A DNA stretch of 64,000 nucleotides from Prochlorococcus sp. MIT 1341 (lineage in GTDB: Bacteria > Cyanobacteriota > Cyanobacteriia > PCC-6307 > Cyanobiaceae): positions 1 through 64,000 of the forward strand of contig NZ_CP139304.1 of assembly GCF_034092415.1 (NCBI RefSeq). Direction: 5' to 3'. Under the pieces are notes generated by a model. It did no database searches and was not told where the DNA came from. It worked only from the letters and a program-made list of their open reading frames with translations. The translations under genes were made by a program, and so were the position numbers. This document shows, in pieces, positions 26,096 to 36,340 of this stretch (its first letter is position 1; each line of letters begins with the position of its first letter).

Positions 26096-26708
26096 CAGAG
26101 TTTAAGGAAGTTTCTTCATCAGAGTTTAAGGAAGTTTCTTCATCAGAGTTTAAGGAAGTTTCTTCATCAGAGTTTAAGGAAGTTTCTTCATCAGAGTTTA
26201 AGGAAGTTTCTTCATCAGAGTTTAAGGAAATCTCTTCATCTACCTTTAAAGGAACATTGATTGTCGTGTTTTGCTTGAGATCCCGAATCACTTCTCCGAG
26301 GATTTTAGGTTGGCTGATCCCTTCACCATTTGATAACACTTGTCTAATACGTATATGAACAGGGGCGCCATTTCGCCCTCCTCCTCGAAGGTTTTCAGCT
26401 AATTGCAGCAATGTTGGTTCAATTGATTCTTCTGGAAAATCGTTGTTAGCTTGTGCTACAACAAGATTGTCTCCATTGTCGAAGACAATCGGGGGGTGTA
26501 ACGCGCCTTCTATTACTACTGGAGGCGTATAGCTAATACCAAAGGCCCATGAACTGCCAGCTAAAAGCAGCGTAAATGCTAAGACTCCTACTAAGCGAAA
26601 GCTTTGCTTCCATTTGACCAAAAATGAGATCAATGTCAAAAGGCTCAGTGCAAGTGAGGCCCAAAGAAGCCATTTGGTGGATGTTTGAAGAAGCTCGAGA
26701 AGAGACAT
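26085..26708 (-). CDS. ycf51: Ycf51 family (DUF2518) membrane protein with repeat tail
   Basis: The 207-residue protein has two N-terminal transmembrane helices (about residues 10-30 and 38-55) joined by KWKQSFRLVGV, then the Ycf51 soluble domain (VFDNGDNLVVAQANN ... ENLRGGGRNGAPVHIRIRQVL). Residues from about 160 onward are an acidic tail of an 8-residue unit, SLNSDEET, present six times with a divergent first copy (SLNSDEN at the end). The tail is not part of the family domain. The gene is divergent from the TamB-like gene, 66 bases apart. Confidence 0.8.
   Translation of the reverse strand: MSLLELLQTSTKWLLWASLALSLLTLISFLVKWKQSFRLVGVLAFTLLLAGSSWAFGISYTPPVVIEGALHPPIVFDNGDNLVVAQANNDFPEESIEPTLLQLAENLRGGGRNGAPVHIRIRQVLSNGEGISQPKILGEVIRDLKQNTTINVPLKVDEEISLNSDEETSLNSDEETSLNSDEETSLNSDEETSLNSDEETSLNSDEN
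26092..26235. repeat. 24-bp tandem repeat, six copies, within ycf51
   Basis: TCATCAGAGTTTAAGGA recurs at 26092, 26116, 26140, 26164, 26188 and 26212, exactly every 24 bases; the sixth unit diverges at its right end and a decayed seventh may start at 26236. The period is a multiple of three, so changes in copy number keep the frame. Each full minus-strand unit also carries an out-of-frame ATG that opens MKKLP and stops, except the last, whose ATG is the start of the next gene. Confidence 0.95.
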
Positions 26709-26774
26709 GGGCTGGTGAAGATGGGATTGAGTCTTTATAGTTCAGCTAACTCCCTGAAAGATTAAAGCGAAGTC

Positions 26775-29700
26775 ATGGGAGTAAGGTTTAGATCCTTTGC
26801 CAAGAAGCGGTGGAAGCTCCTAGGAGCTTTGACTTCCCTACTTACAGTGGGAGGAGGTTCTTTTGTAGTAACAGACAGGTTAGTTTCTTTAATTGTTGAT
26901 CGTCTTCGCCCAGATCTTGAGAAGCAACTTTCAAAACCTTTAGGCCACCCCATAAAAATTGGTCCATACCGTGGACTAAGGCTTTGGGGATTGGCAATTG
27001 GGCAAACAGAGATTTTTTCAGGACCCCTTGATGAATCATCGGCAAAGTTTTTAGGAGGAAAAATTGGATTTGCGCCGTTAGCTAGTTTTCTTCATTGGCG
27101 ACCGGTTGTTGAGATTAAGTTGAATGGAGCGGATTTTAGATTTCGTCGTAATAAAAATGGCTCTTATTGGGTACCTGGCAATTTAAACGGGGATTCTTCT
27201 CCAAGATTTGATTTTCGTTTCAGTTTTCTTGATCCGGTCAAAGTACACTTGGAACCTTCAGCTTTAACACTACTAGCGAGTGCGAAAGGTCAGGTTCATT
27301 TTGGGATAAGAAGAGTCGGTGGCATGGTGAGGTTGAAATTTCCGGATAGTGGAAGTTTGTTTTTGCAAGGTCAGGGAAGCTGGGACAAATATGACTTCCA
27401 TGCAAATACACGCTTGAAGGATGTTGACCTTGAATCTTTGCAAGAGTTATTTAGTGCTATTCCTCTTACTACTAAGGGGAGACTTGATGGGGACTTCGGA
27501 TTTCATATTAAGAATGGAAGACTTAATTGCCTTGGCGAGTTGAATCTTGACGGATTTAAGATCAAAACCTTTAATCTTAAGCAGCCAGTTTCTTCTCCTA
27601 AAACTAGTCTTAATTGTGCAAAAGACCGCGTTAATTTTCCAAAGAGTAATTGGCAATATGGACCATTGATAGGTTCTTTTGGAGGGGATTTTCTTTTTGA
27701 ATCTTCCCCAAAAAGATTTGGAGGTGGATCTGGCTTGTTACGAGTTAACTACTTTGGCAATGATGATCAGAAGCTTAAAGCTGTTTTGCCTATAGCTGTC
27801 AGGAGAGAAGGTTTAGAAATTGGTGAGCTAGAAGCTGTTTTAGATTTGAAGAGTTTGCCTTTGGCTCGTGTTGGCCAAGTAATTGGTGTTCCAATTGGTG
27901 GCACGCTTACTACTCGGGGTCGAATTAATGGTCCACTCAGGTCTCTAGAACCAGATATTTCTCTTCGACTGGAGAATCCTGAAGTTAGTTCTATTCGTCT
28001 TCAAGAGGATTGGAGGGGCAAATTTCTTTCTGAAAACAGTAAAGGTAGTTCGCTCCATATGACTCCTGTTGGAGATGTAATCCCTGCGAAATTATCGGCT
28101 ACTTTTACGCCCCAATTGAGGTTAAGAAACGTCATTGCTAGACGCTCTGATGGATCTTTTTCCTTAATACGTGATGCAGAAGATGGAAGTTATAGCTGGA
28201 AAGCTGATCGGTTGAAATTAGATGGTGTAGAGTTCGCTTTACCACCTCAAAAACGTTATGAAAGGATTTTTGGAGAGTTAACTGGGGATGGTATCTTTAA
28301 TCTTCAAAAGAAATCAGTAGAAGGGAAGGTTCGACTTAGTTCCCCAAGAACTATGGGTTTGGATCTTCGCGAAGCTTCCTTGGAAGGAAGTGTTGTTGAT
28401 AACTATTACTCACTCCAGGGAAGTATGCTTCCCCCCGATATTGGCGAGGTAGTAATTAATGCATCAGGACGTTTAGGTGGAAGGCTGCATGCCAAGGCAA
28501 AGGCTCGAGGTGTAAGTGCGCGTTGGCTTACTGTTAGCGCCCTCCAGTTACCGAAAATCAGCCTAAGGACAACCCCTTCCAATGGGGATGCAAAAGATCT
28601 AGGAACTTTTATAACAAAATCATTTGGAAGTTCTGTTAATGATCAATTAAAAGGAGTTTTAGCTTCAAAAGATTTCTTGAGGAAAGCAGATGAATCAAGC
28701 AAGAAAAAGATTCTTAACCCCCAAGATCTTAGGGGTAAATTGGATGCAGATTTTGATTTGAAAGGACCTAATTTATCAAAATTAAGTCTTGCTCTCAAGA
28801 TTGAAGGAAATGTGTGGGCTGATGGTCAAGGTGAAAGTTCTTTGAATGATGTAAAGCCTTTTGTGGCTAAATTAAATGGACCGTTGGAAGGAGGAGAGGG
28901 AACATTTTCTCTGCTAAATATTCCTTTTTCACTATTGTCTTTAGTTGCTCCTATCCCAAGTGGCTTAAATGGAGGGTTAGGGCTATCCGGAACATATCGC
29001 AGGAAAAAAGAGGACTTAGAGCTTTCTGCTGATTTGATGCTTGAACAAGCAAAACTTGGCTCTAATTACCTTGTTATTGAACGGGGCAAACTAGGCTTCT
29101 CTAAATCGATTTTAGACCTAGATATATCATTGCGAAGTTCTTCTTCTTCTGAGCCGATTAATTTAATAGGTAAGGTGCCGATAAATGCATCTTTACCGAT
29201 GAATCTAAGATTAGAAAGCCATGGTGATGGTCTTAATTTTCTTGCTAGCTTAAGTAATGGGTCTGCTTTTTGGAACTCAGGGGATTCTCATTTAAAACTT
29301 TTGATTACGGGAACTTTTAACAATCCAAATGCTAATGGATATTTAGTTATAGAGAATGCCGATTTCGTATACAACGATCAATTGATCACTGATGTAAATA
29401 CCTCTATGATATTTGATTTCAATCGATTAGAGTTTCAGGACCTTCAGGCAAAAATAGGGACTAATGGTATTGTCTCAGGCAAGGGTGCTATAGCATTAAT
29501 TAAACCTTCTATTGAGCGACAGCCTTTAGAACTTAATATTGATCAAACTAGGCTTAGATTACCTGTTGCAGATGTAGAGATCTCAGGAAATATAGTTTTA
29601 ACACGATCACTCCTTAAACCGACATTTGGCGGTCAATTAACTATTCAAAAAGGATCTATATCACCAGGGAAATCAGGCTTAGTTGGTAAGACAGTTAATG

Positions 29701-30764
29701 CCAATGTAGATGATAAACAAGAACTCGAGAAAACTTCTGAACAAAATATTTACTCTTCGAGGCTATTGGAAGAACAGAAATGGGATTTTGAAAAGCCTTT
29801 GGTTCTTCTTGGACGCGATGTTGAGCCTAATGCTAGTAAAATGTTGCGTTCAAGTATTCCAAATGTAGAGTCTTTAAGTTTTGATAATCTACGCTTACGT
29901 TTAGGCTCTGACCTTCGAATATTATCTCAACCACTTGCTAATTTTGGTACAGAAGGCTTCTTGACCTTGAATGGTTCTTTAGGGCCTTCTTTGCAGCCTA
30001 GAGGTGTTGTGAAATTGCTAAGCGGACGTGTGAATCTATTTACTACGACTTTTAACCTTGATAGAAAAGCGGCAAATGTTGCTGTATTTACTCCATCTTT
30101 AGGACTAATTCCTTATGTTGATGTCTCTTTGACTAGTAGGGTCGCGGAAAGTGTGAGTGAAAGTAATAACTTTCAGTCTTCTAATGTTTTTGCGAAAAAT
30201 GGTACAGGTCCCTTTGGGGTTGGGGGCTTTCGTCTTGTAAGAGTTATGGTTCAAGCTACTGGCCCTGCTGATCGCATCGCTGAGAACATTCAATTAAGGA
30301 GCTCTCCTCCTATGCCTAGGGCACAACTATTAGGGTTGATTGGGGGTAATACTTTGGCAGGACTAACTGGAGGAGGTGATAATGAAATGATTGCGAGTGT
30401 ACTTGGGAGGTCACTCCTCTCTCCTGTCTTGGGAACTATTTCTGATTCATTTAGTGATCGATTGCAATTATCTCTGTATCCAACTTATGTTAATGCTGAA
30501 GACAACGAAGAAGCTGGTGATGTCAAAGCTACTTCTCAAGAGGATACGCCAGTTGAGGCCCCACCAGAACAAGCCTGGGTAACAGAAATAGGGATCGATA
30601 TTACTGAAAGATTCAACTTTTCTGTACTTGCAACACCCAATCGAAAGGATATTCCTCCCCAGGGCACACTTTCTTACCAGGTGACACCAAATCTTGGGTT
30701 AGCTGGTTCTTTAGATAAGGAAGGAGCATGGCAAAGCCAGTTGCAATTGTTCTTTCGTTTTTGA
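26775..30764 (+). CDS. tamB: TamB-like translocation and assembly module protein (DUF490)
   Basis: This 1329-residue protein begins with a basic N-terminus and one membrane anchor (LLGALTSLLTVGGGSFVV), continues as a very long beta-rich repeat region, and ends with a TamB/DUF490 domain (LRLRLGSDLRILSQPLANFGTEGFLTLNGSLG and a C-terminal aromatic beta strand ending QLQLFFRF). TamB-family proteins bridge the inner and outer membrane and help outer-membrane protein or lipid traffic. The size fits cyanobacterial members. The symbol is by family, not by proven orthology. Confidence 0.88.
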   Translation: MGVRFRSFAKKRWKLLGALTSLLTVGGGSFVVTDRLVSLIVDRLRPDLEKQLSKPLGHPIKIGPYRGLRLWGLAIGQTEIFSGPLDESSAKFLGGKIGFAPLASFLHWRPVVEIKLNGADFRFRRNKNGSYWVPGNLNGDSSPRFDFRFSFLDPVKVHLEPSALTLLASAKGQVHFGIRRVGGMVRLKFPDSGSLFLQGQGSWDKYDFHANTRLKDVDLESLQELFSAIPLTTKGRLDGDFGFHIKNGRLNCLGELNLDGFKIKTFNLKQPVSSPKTSLNCAKDRVNFPKSNWQYGPLIGSFGGDFLFESSPKRFGGGSGLLRVNYFGNDDQKLKAVLPIAVRREGLEIGELEAVLDLKSLPLARVGQVIGVPIGGTLTTRGRINGPLRSLEPDISLRLENPEVSSIRLQEDWRGKFLSENSKGSSLHMTPVGDVIPAKLSATFTPQLRLRNVIARRSDGSFSLIRDAEDGSYSWKADRLKLDGVEFALPPQKRYERIFGELTGDGIFNLQKKSVEGKVRLSSPRTMGLDLREASLEGSVVDNYYSLQGSMLPPDIGEVVINASGRLGGRLHAKAKARGVSARWLTVSALQLPKISLRTTPSNGDAKDLGTFITKSFGSSVNDQLKGVLASKDFLRKADESSKKKILNPQDLRGKLDADFDLKGPNLSKLSLALKIEGNVWADGQGESSLNDVKPFVAKLNGPLEGGEGTFSLLNIPFSLLSLVAPIPSGLNGGLGLSGTYRRKKEDLELSADLMLEQAKLGSNYLVIERGKLGFSKSILDLDISLRSSSSSEPINLIGKVPINASLPMNLRLESHGDGLNFLASLSNGSAFWNSGDSHLKLLITGTFNNPNANGYLVIENADFVYNDQLITDVNTSMIFDFNRLEFQDLQAKIGTNGIVSGKGAIALIKPSIERQPLELNIDQTRLRLPVADVEISGNIVLTRSLLKPTFGGQLTIQKGSISPGKSGLVGKTVNANVDDKQELEKTSEQNIYSSRLLEEQKWDFEKPLVLLGRDVEPNASKMLRSSIPNVESLSFDNLRLRLGSDLRILSQPLANFGTEGFLTLNGSLGPSLQPRGVVKLLSGRVNLFTTTFNLDRKAANVAVFTPSLGLIPYVDVSLTSRVAESVSESNNFQSSNVFAKNGTGPFGVGGFRLVRVMVQATGPADRIAENIQLRSSPPMPRAQLLGLIGGNTLAGLTGGGDNEMIASVLGRSLLSPVLGTISDSFSDRLQLSLYPTYVNAEDNEEAGDVKATSQEDTPVEAPPEQAWVTEIGIDITERFNFSVLATPNRKDIPPQGTLSYQVTPNLGLAGSLDKEGAWQSQLQLFFRF

Positions 30765-30828
30765 ATCTATTTCCCATTCTTCTAGTTAATTGGCTACAAA
30801 GACGAGATGAGGTCTAATTTTTAATTCC

Positions 30829-32145
30829 ATGACGAAATCTCTTCAAGTTCCTGAGCCCTCAAATGACTTGCTTGAACTAGCAGCTGGTGTTCGTCGAAGC
30901 GCAATGTCGTTAGGCCAGAAAGATGATAATCAAAGGAAGTCGGCTATTGAGGCGATGGCAGCTTCCTTAGAAGTTAATAAATCTAAAATAGTGGTAGCTA
31001 ACGAAAAAGATTTAAAGACTGCTAAGCAAGATGGATTGGCAGATGCTTTGATAGCTCGATTAAAACTGGATGAGGTAAAACTTAAAGGGGCTATTGCAGG
31101 AATGTTGCAGGTGGCTGATTTGCCTGATCCCTTAGGGATACGTCAGGTTCATCGAGAGCTTGATGAAAATCTTGTTTTGGATCGTGTGACGGTCCCTTTG
31201 GGAGTGCTTGGAGTGATTTTTGAGGCTCGTCCTGATGCAGTTATACAGATAGCCTCACTTGCTATTCGTTCAGGAAACGGAGCTTTGTTGAAGGGAGGAA
31301 GTGAGGCCTTGCTTACAAATGAAGCTATTATGAAAGCATTAAAAGAAGGTTTGCATTCTTCAGAAGTAGAATCAGATTCTTTAGCTCTTTTAACCACCAG
31401 AAAAGAAAGTCTTTCAATGCTTAAGCTTGATGGCTTCCTTGATTTAATAATTCCTAGAGGCAGTAATCAATTGGTCCAATTTATTCAGGACAATACTAGA
31501 ATTCCTGTTTTGGGACATGCTGATGGGATTTGTCATTTATATATTGATTCAGAGGCTGACCTTCAAAAGGCATTAAGAATTTCGATCGATAGTAAGACGC
31601 AATATCCTGCTGCTTGTAACGCAATAGAAACTTTACTTGTTCATCATGATATTGCGGAACAGTTTCTTACTCTTGCTATTCCTATTTTTAATAAGTTAGG
31701 AGTTCGTTTGCTCGGGGATCTTTCTAGTCAGAAATTAGGAGTGCAGGAATTAGCTGATGAAAGCGATTGGAGTAAGGAATATTTGGACCTTATTCTCTCT
31801 ATAAAGATAGTGTCTAATATTGATGAGGCGATAGACCACATTCACCGTTTCGGGTCAAGGCATACAGAGGCCATAGTTACTAGTAATGAGCAAAATGCTG
31901 AATTCTTTCTGCGCGCAGTTGATAGTTCAGGGGTCTATCACAATTGTTCCACTAGATTTGCTGATGGATTTCGCTATGGATTTGGGGCTGAGGTTGGTAT
32001 TAGTACTCAGACCTTGCCACCTAGAGGCCCTGTTGGGCTTGAGGGACTCGTTACTTATCGCTATAGGCTACGAGGAGATGGTCATATTGCTGAAGAATTT
32101 AACTCTGGAGAAAAGTCTTTTTCTCATATTGATTTGCCATTGTGA
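30829..32145 (+). CDS. proA: gamma-glutamyl phosphate reductase
   Basis: ProA reduces gamma-glutamyl phosphate with NADPH in proline synthesis. Motifs: [17 protein letters not shown] (cofactor side), [24 protein letters not shown], the catalytic cysteine in [14 protein letters not shown] and the C-terminal [20 protein letters not shown]. Length 438 is normal for cyanobacteria. The folB gene starts inside its stop (4-base overlap), so the two are probably cotranscribed. Confidence 0.96.
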   Translation: MTKSLQVPEPSNDLLELAAGVRRSAMSLGQKDDNQRKSAIEAMAASLEVNKSKIVVANEKDLKTAKQDGLADALIARLKLDEVKLKGAIAGMLQVADLPDPLGIRQVHRELDENLVLDRVTVPLGVLGVIFEARPDAVIQIASLAIRSGNGALLKGGSEALLTNEAIMKALKEGLHSSEVESDSLALLTTRKESLSMLKLDGFLDLIIPRGSNQLVQFIQDNTRIPVLGHADGICHLYIDSEADLQKALRISIDSKTQYPAACNAIETLLVHHDIAEQFLTLAIPIFNKLGVRLLGDLSSQKLGVQELADESDWSKEYLDLILSIKIVSNIDEAIDHIHRFGSRHTEAIVTSNEQNAEFFLRAVDSSGVYHNCSTRFADGFRYGFGAEVGISTQTLPPRGPVGLEGLVTYRYRLRGDGHIAEEFNSGEKSFSHIDLPL

Positions 32146-32528
32146 AAAGTCATCTTCTTAATGGAGTCATCCATGTTTGCGATGTGAACCTATGGGCACA
32201 TGTTGGCCTATTGGAAGAGGAGCAAAGAGATGGGCAATGGTTTTCTTTGGACTTTAGCTTAAAGTTGAACCTTGATCTCGCTGCAAAAGATGATGATATT
32301 GAGGCTACTGCCGACTATAGCCTTGCAATTAAAGCTCTTCAGCAACTTTCCTTTGACTTGACGTGTTTCACAATTGAGCATTTTAGTGATCTAATTCTCA
32401 CTAAGTTAGAGGATTTATATGGTTATTTGCCTATGAGAGTAAGGCTTACTAAATGTTCTCCTCCTTTGTATGGTTTCCATGGAAATGTCTCTATAGAGAG
32501 AACTAGAAATTGTTACTATAAAGATTAA
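32142..32528 (+). CDS. folB: dihydroneopterin aldolase
   Basis: FolB converts dihydroneopterin to 6-hydroxymethyl-dihydropterin in folate synthesis. The 128-residue protein shows the family segments [20 protein letters not shown], the central [12 protein letters not shown], the helix [14 protein letters not shown] and the C-terminal [10 protein letters not shown] with the conserved Lys. It starts with GTG overlapping the proA stop by 4 bases. Confidence 0.92.
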   Translation: MKSHLLNGVIHVCDVNLWAHVGLLEEEQRDGQWFSLDFSLKLNLDLAAKDDDIEATADYSLAIKALQQLSFDLTCFTIEHFSDLILTKLEDLYGYLPMRVRLTKCSPPLYGFHGNVSIERTRNCYYKD

Positions 32529-32575
32529 TTTAACTGCAAAAAATTATTAATTTATTAAAGGTACTTGAGAGTGAT

Positions 32576-34711
32576 TTATCCATGCTTTTTCAGTCCAGAA
32601 TGTCTAATAAGTGCTTCAGTGCTAGGGGGCCTTCCTCGAAACTTTCTAAAGATATCTGAAGGAGACATGCTTCCTCCAAGGCTTAAGATTGTTTCTTTAA
32701 AAAGGGTTCCTTTTAATTTGATTTCTTCTTCATTATTTAAGTCAGATTCTTCAAAGGCTGCAAAAGCATCTGCACTTAGAACCTCTGCCCATTTATAAGA
32801 GTAATAGCCTGCTGCATAACCTCCTGCAAAGATGTGTCCAAATGAACAGAGGAACTGATCTTCTTTAATTGGTGGAATTACAGTTGTATTCTTTGCTATT
32901 ACACGACGTAATTGATCTGGTTTGACCCCTAATTCTGGCCCCCAAATATTGTGGAGTCTAAGGTCAGTAAGTGCAAAATGAATTTGACGCAATGTTGACA
33001 ATCCTGAATTGAAATTGCGACTTTGGCGTAGTTTCCTAAACTCTTCTTCTGGAAGAGGCTCGTCGGTTTGCCAGTGTCGAGCCATCCCTAGAAGAGTTTG
33101 TCGATCAAGACACCAGTTTTCCATGAACTGGCTAGGAAGTTCAACTGCATCCCACTCCACATTATTTATGCCAGCCGCTTGTGGATAGTTGATCGTAGTG
33201 AGCATATGTTGGAGTCCATGACCAAATTCGTGAAATAAAGTTTCGACTTCTTCAAAACTCATTAGGCTCGGAGAAGACCCAACTGGTGGGGTCTGATTGC
33301 AAATTAAGTAGGCGATCGGAAGCGTTGGCTTTCCTTGATTAGACATGCCTCGAGATAAGCACTCATCCATCCATGCGCCTCCTCTTTTGCTGGCTGGCCT
33401 GCTATACGGATCTAAATAGAAAGCTGCTAAATCCTTACCTTCAAGGTCAAGTACCTTATAAAAACAAACATCAGAATGCCACTTGGGAACATTTGAATTG
33501 TCTGGAACTATTGAAATATCAAACAGTCGATTGCATAAATTAAATAATCCATCAAGGACTTTTGGAAGAGGGAACCATGGGCGTAGTTTTTCATGGTTCA
33601 AGTTGAATTTTTTTTGCCGCAGTTGCTCTGACCAAAAACTCACATCCCAAGGTGCTATTTCGGAGATGTTAGTATCACTACTTTTTTGGGCATAGCTAGA
33701 TAAATTATCAAGTTCCTTCTTTGCAGCTGGTAAAGCAGCCAACCGCAATTCATCCAATAATTTTTCTACAGCATCTACATTCTTAGCCATTTTGTTGGAA
33801 AGGCTTAGTTCTGCCCAGCTTTTATAACCTAAAAGTTTGGCTTGTTGTTTTCTTAAGGTAAGGATTTCTTCGATAAGTGGGTTGTTGTTCTTCTTTCCTT
33901 GGCTAGCTCTTTGTACATATGCCTTATAGACAATTTCTCTTAGCGACCTTTTTTTAGCATGAGTAATGAATGGTATATAGCTAGGGATGTCAAGTTTTAA
34001 TCGCCAGGGACCAGTTTCATATGTCGGAGATTGTTTTTGCTCGTAAAGATCACCTGCATCTTTTGCCTCTTTAGCTAGTGCCTCAAGGATACGCTTTGGC
34101 AATCCATCAACGTCGGACTTTTTTGTAAGCACTAGGCTCCATTGTTGAGTTGCATCGAGAAGATTGTTGCTGAAGTTGGTACTTAATTCAGCAAGCCTTT
34201 CTGTAGCTGAGTTGAATTCCGACTGAGTTTTGCCTTCTAGTCCAACTCCACGATGTTTCATTGATAAAAGCTCAGATTCAAGAATTCTTCTTTGTACCTT
34301 GTCTAGAAATTTGTTATTTTTATTATTTAGTTTAGTAAGGGCATTGTATATTACCTTGCTTTGACCAAGACGGTTTAAGAGGCGAACTACCTCAGGCTGT
34401 TGTTCTGAAAAAACTTTCCTTAGCTCTTTTGTATTTGAGACACCATTAAGATGGGAGATAACTCCCCATGTCCATTTAATTCTTTCTGAAAGCTGATAGA
34501 TTGGATTCATTATCTCTTCCCAAGTTAACTTGTTATTAATTTCTAAGAGCTTGCGGAAATTATTTTCTATTTTCGTTAGGTCTTTATGAAATTCTTTAAG
34601 TAGTATAGGTAGCTCTTTTTCAATAGTTTCGGGTGTTATGTATTGGTAGTTTGGTATGCCATGGCCTACTAGAACTTTTTGTAGCTTTTCAGGAGAATCT
34701 TTTTTAGACAT
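32576..34711 (-). CDS. prlC: M3 family oligopeptidase (oligopeptidase A type)
   Basis: This 711-residue zinc metallopeptidase cleaves short peptides in the cytoplasm. The zinc motif HEFGH lies around residue 495 (TLFHEFGHGLQHML), followed at the expected distance by the third ligand in the VEWDAVELPSQFMENW segment. No signal peptide is seen. It starts 2 bases after the ndhD stop, so it is probably read through from ndhD. The choice between PrlC and related M3 enzymes is by overall size. Confidence 0.9.
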   Translation of the reverse strand: MSKKDSPEKLQKVLVGHGIPNYQYITPETIEKELPILLKEFHKDLTKIENNFRKLLEINNKLTWEEIMNPIYQLSERIKWTWGVISHLNGVSNTKELRKVFSEQQPEVVRLLNRLGQSKVIYNALTKLNNKNNKFLDKVQRRILESELLSMKHRGVGLEGKTQSEFNSATERLAELSTNFSNNLLDATQQWSLVLTKKSDVDGLPKRILEALAKEAKDAGDLYEQKQSPTYETGPWRLKLDIPSYIPFITHAKKRSLREIVYKAYVQRASQGKKNNNPLIEEILTLRKQQAKLLGYKSWAELSLSNKMAKNVDAVEKLLDELRLAALPAAKKELDNLSSYAQKSSDTNISEIAPWDVSFWSEQLRQKKFNLNHEKLRPWFPLPKVLDGLFNLCNRLFDISIVPDNSNVPKWHSDVCFYKVLDLEGKDLAAFYLDPYSRPASKRGGAWMDECLSRGMSNQGKPTLPIAYLICNQTPPVGSSPSLMSFEEVETLFHEFGHGLQHMLTTINYPQAAGINNVEWDAVELPSQFMENWCLDRQTLLGMARHWQTDEPLPEEEFRKLRQSRNFNSGLSTLRQIHFALTDLRLHNIWGPELGVKPDQLRRVIAKNTTVIPPIKEDQFLCSFGHIFAGGYAAGYYSYKWAEVLSADAFAAFEESDLNNEEEIKLKGTLFKETILSLGGSMSPSDIFRKFRGRPPSTEALIRHSGLKKHG

Positions 34712-34713
34712 TT

Positions 34714-36285
34714 TTAGGCAATATGTAGGCTTTGAGAAAGAGCTATGAGGCTGCTACTAAGTAATTTGTCTGACAAGACATTTGTAGAAGCTTTATACAG
34801 GTCAATTGCAATGCGGGGCCAGAAGCCAATCATAAGAGTAGGAATTACAAGGCTAAGTCCAATTAATAACTCTCTAATGTTCATATCATCAATCAATGCT
34901 AATGCTGGTATTCTTGGACCAAAGAATACTCTGCGACACATTGATAATAGATAAATTGGTGTTAAGACAAGACCTATAGCTGCAATGAATATTGCGAGAG
35001 ACCTAAAAGTTGAAGTAAAAAGCTCTTGACTTGTTATCCCTAGAAATACAGTGATTTCACTTATGAACCCGCTCATGCCTGGCAAGGCAAGCGACGCTAG
35101 TGAGCTAGTTAAGAAAAAGGCAAATGTGATCGGAAGGGCTTTCGCTACTCCACCCATATTTGGTATTGAAAGTGTTTTTGTCCTTTGGTAGAACGTTCCT
35201 GTTATAAAAAACATAGCGGCAGCAATCAATCCATGGCTTATCATTTGAAGCATTGCTCCACTTATTCCAAGTGCATTAATTGCCCCAATTCCTAGGAGTA
35301 CAAAACCCATATGACTTACTGAGCTGCATGCAATACGGCGTTTTACATTGTCTTGTGCAAACGCATTTAGGGCGCCATAGATAATATTTACTATCCCAAT
35401 AACAATTAGAGCAGGAGCTAATTGGATATGTATTTGAGGAAGCATTTGAACATTAAATCTTATAAGAGCATATCCACCCATTTTCAGCAGGACTCCTGCT
35501 AAGAGCATTGAGACCGGAGCATTAGCTTCTCCATGTGCGTCTGGTAACCAGGTGTGTAATGGGAAGATCGGAAGTTTTACTCCAAAGCCAATCAAGAATC
35601 CTAAGTAGCAAAGTAAGCCAAAACTTCCATTTGGAGAAAGTTCAGTTAATTCACTCAAGTTAAGAGTAAATGTTGAGCCTGAAAAGGCTAGTGCAAGGCC
35701 GCTAATAAGTATTAGCAATGAGGCTAATGCTGTATAAAGAATAAACTTAGTTGCTGCATATAGACGTCTAGAACCTCCCCAGATAGCAATTAATAGGTAA
35801 ACAGGGACGAGCTCTAATTCCCATGAAAGAAAAAACAGCAGAAAATCCTGTGATAGGAATACTAGAGCTTGTGCAGACGCCTGAATTAGCAACAACGAGA
35901 AATAGAGCTTAGATTTGCTTTTTATCTCCCAGCTCGCAGCAGCAGAGAGAAGTGTAATCACTCCACTAAGTATTACTAGAGGAGCTGAAATCCCATCAAC
36001 TCCAAGAGACCATTCAAGACCAATTGGCTGAATCCAACTAAAACGTTCAACTAATTGAAGACCTCCATCTTGCCTATTAAAATATTTTGTAAAGACGAAA
36101 AGTATCAATAAGAAATCTGCAAAAAGTATCGAGATTGCAAGGTTTCTTGGTGATTCGGAAGAGTTTTTTTCATCCCCCGGCAAAATTTGCATTAAAAGCG
36201 CCCCAGCTGCTGGTAGCAGCACGATGAGCGAAAGCCATGGAATGGTTGCTTGGGACGCAGCCGATATGGGCAGATTGGCGTCCAT
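34714..36285 (-). CDS. ndhD: NAD(P)H-quinone oxidoreductase chain 4
   Basis: NdhD is a proton-pumping membrane subunit of NDH-1. The 523-residue protein is almost entirely transmembrane and shows the conserved Glu in LLFFLSWELELVPVYLLIAIWGG, the Lys in GVKLPIFPLHTWLPDAHGEA, and the segment LLKMGGYALIRFN. It is one of several NdhD paralogues in cyanobacteria; the N-terminus and IAFLTSS-type loops suggest the respiratory form (NdhD1 type) but this needs alignment. thrB lies 55 bases upstream. Confidence 0.94.
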   Translation of the reverse strand: MDANLPISAASQATIPWLSLIVLLPAAGALLMQILPGDEKNSSESPRNLAISILFADFLLILFVFTKYFNRQDGGLQLVERFSWIQPIGLEWSLGVDGISAPLVILSGVITLLSAAASWEIKSKSKLYFSLLLIQASAQALVFLSQDFLLFFLSWELELVPVYLLIAIWGGSRRLYAATKFILYTALASLLILISGLALAFSGSTFTLNLSELTELSPNGSFGLLCYLGFLIGFGVKLPIFPLHTWLPDAHGEANAPVSMLLAGVLLKMGGYALIRFNVQMLPQIHIQLAPALIVIGIVNIIYGALNAFAQDNVKRRIACSSVSHMGFVLLGIGAINALGISGAMLQMISHGLIAAAMFFITGTFYQRTKTLSIPNMGGVAKALPITFAFFLTSSLASLALPGMSGFISEITVFLGITSQELFTSTFRSLAIFIAAIGLVLTPIYLLSMCRRVFFGPRIPALALIDDMNIRELLIGLSLVIPTLMIGFWPRIAIDLYKASTNVLSDKLLSSSLIALSQSLHIA

Positions 36286-36340
36286 GGTGGCAAGTGAGAC
36301 TAGATGAATTTATCAGCTCCTGGTCCTTTGCTGGGTAATT

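Noticed and set aside
26092-26235. Regular 24-bp repeat as a CRISPR array
   Set aside because: There are no spacers; units are head to tail, inside a coding frame, and no cas gene is present.
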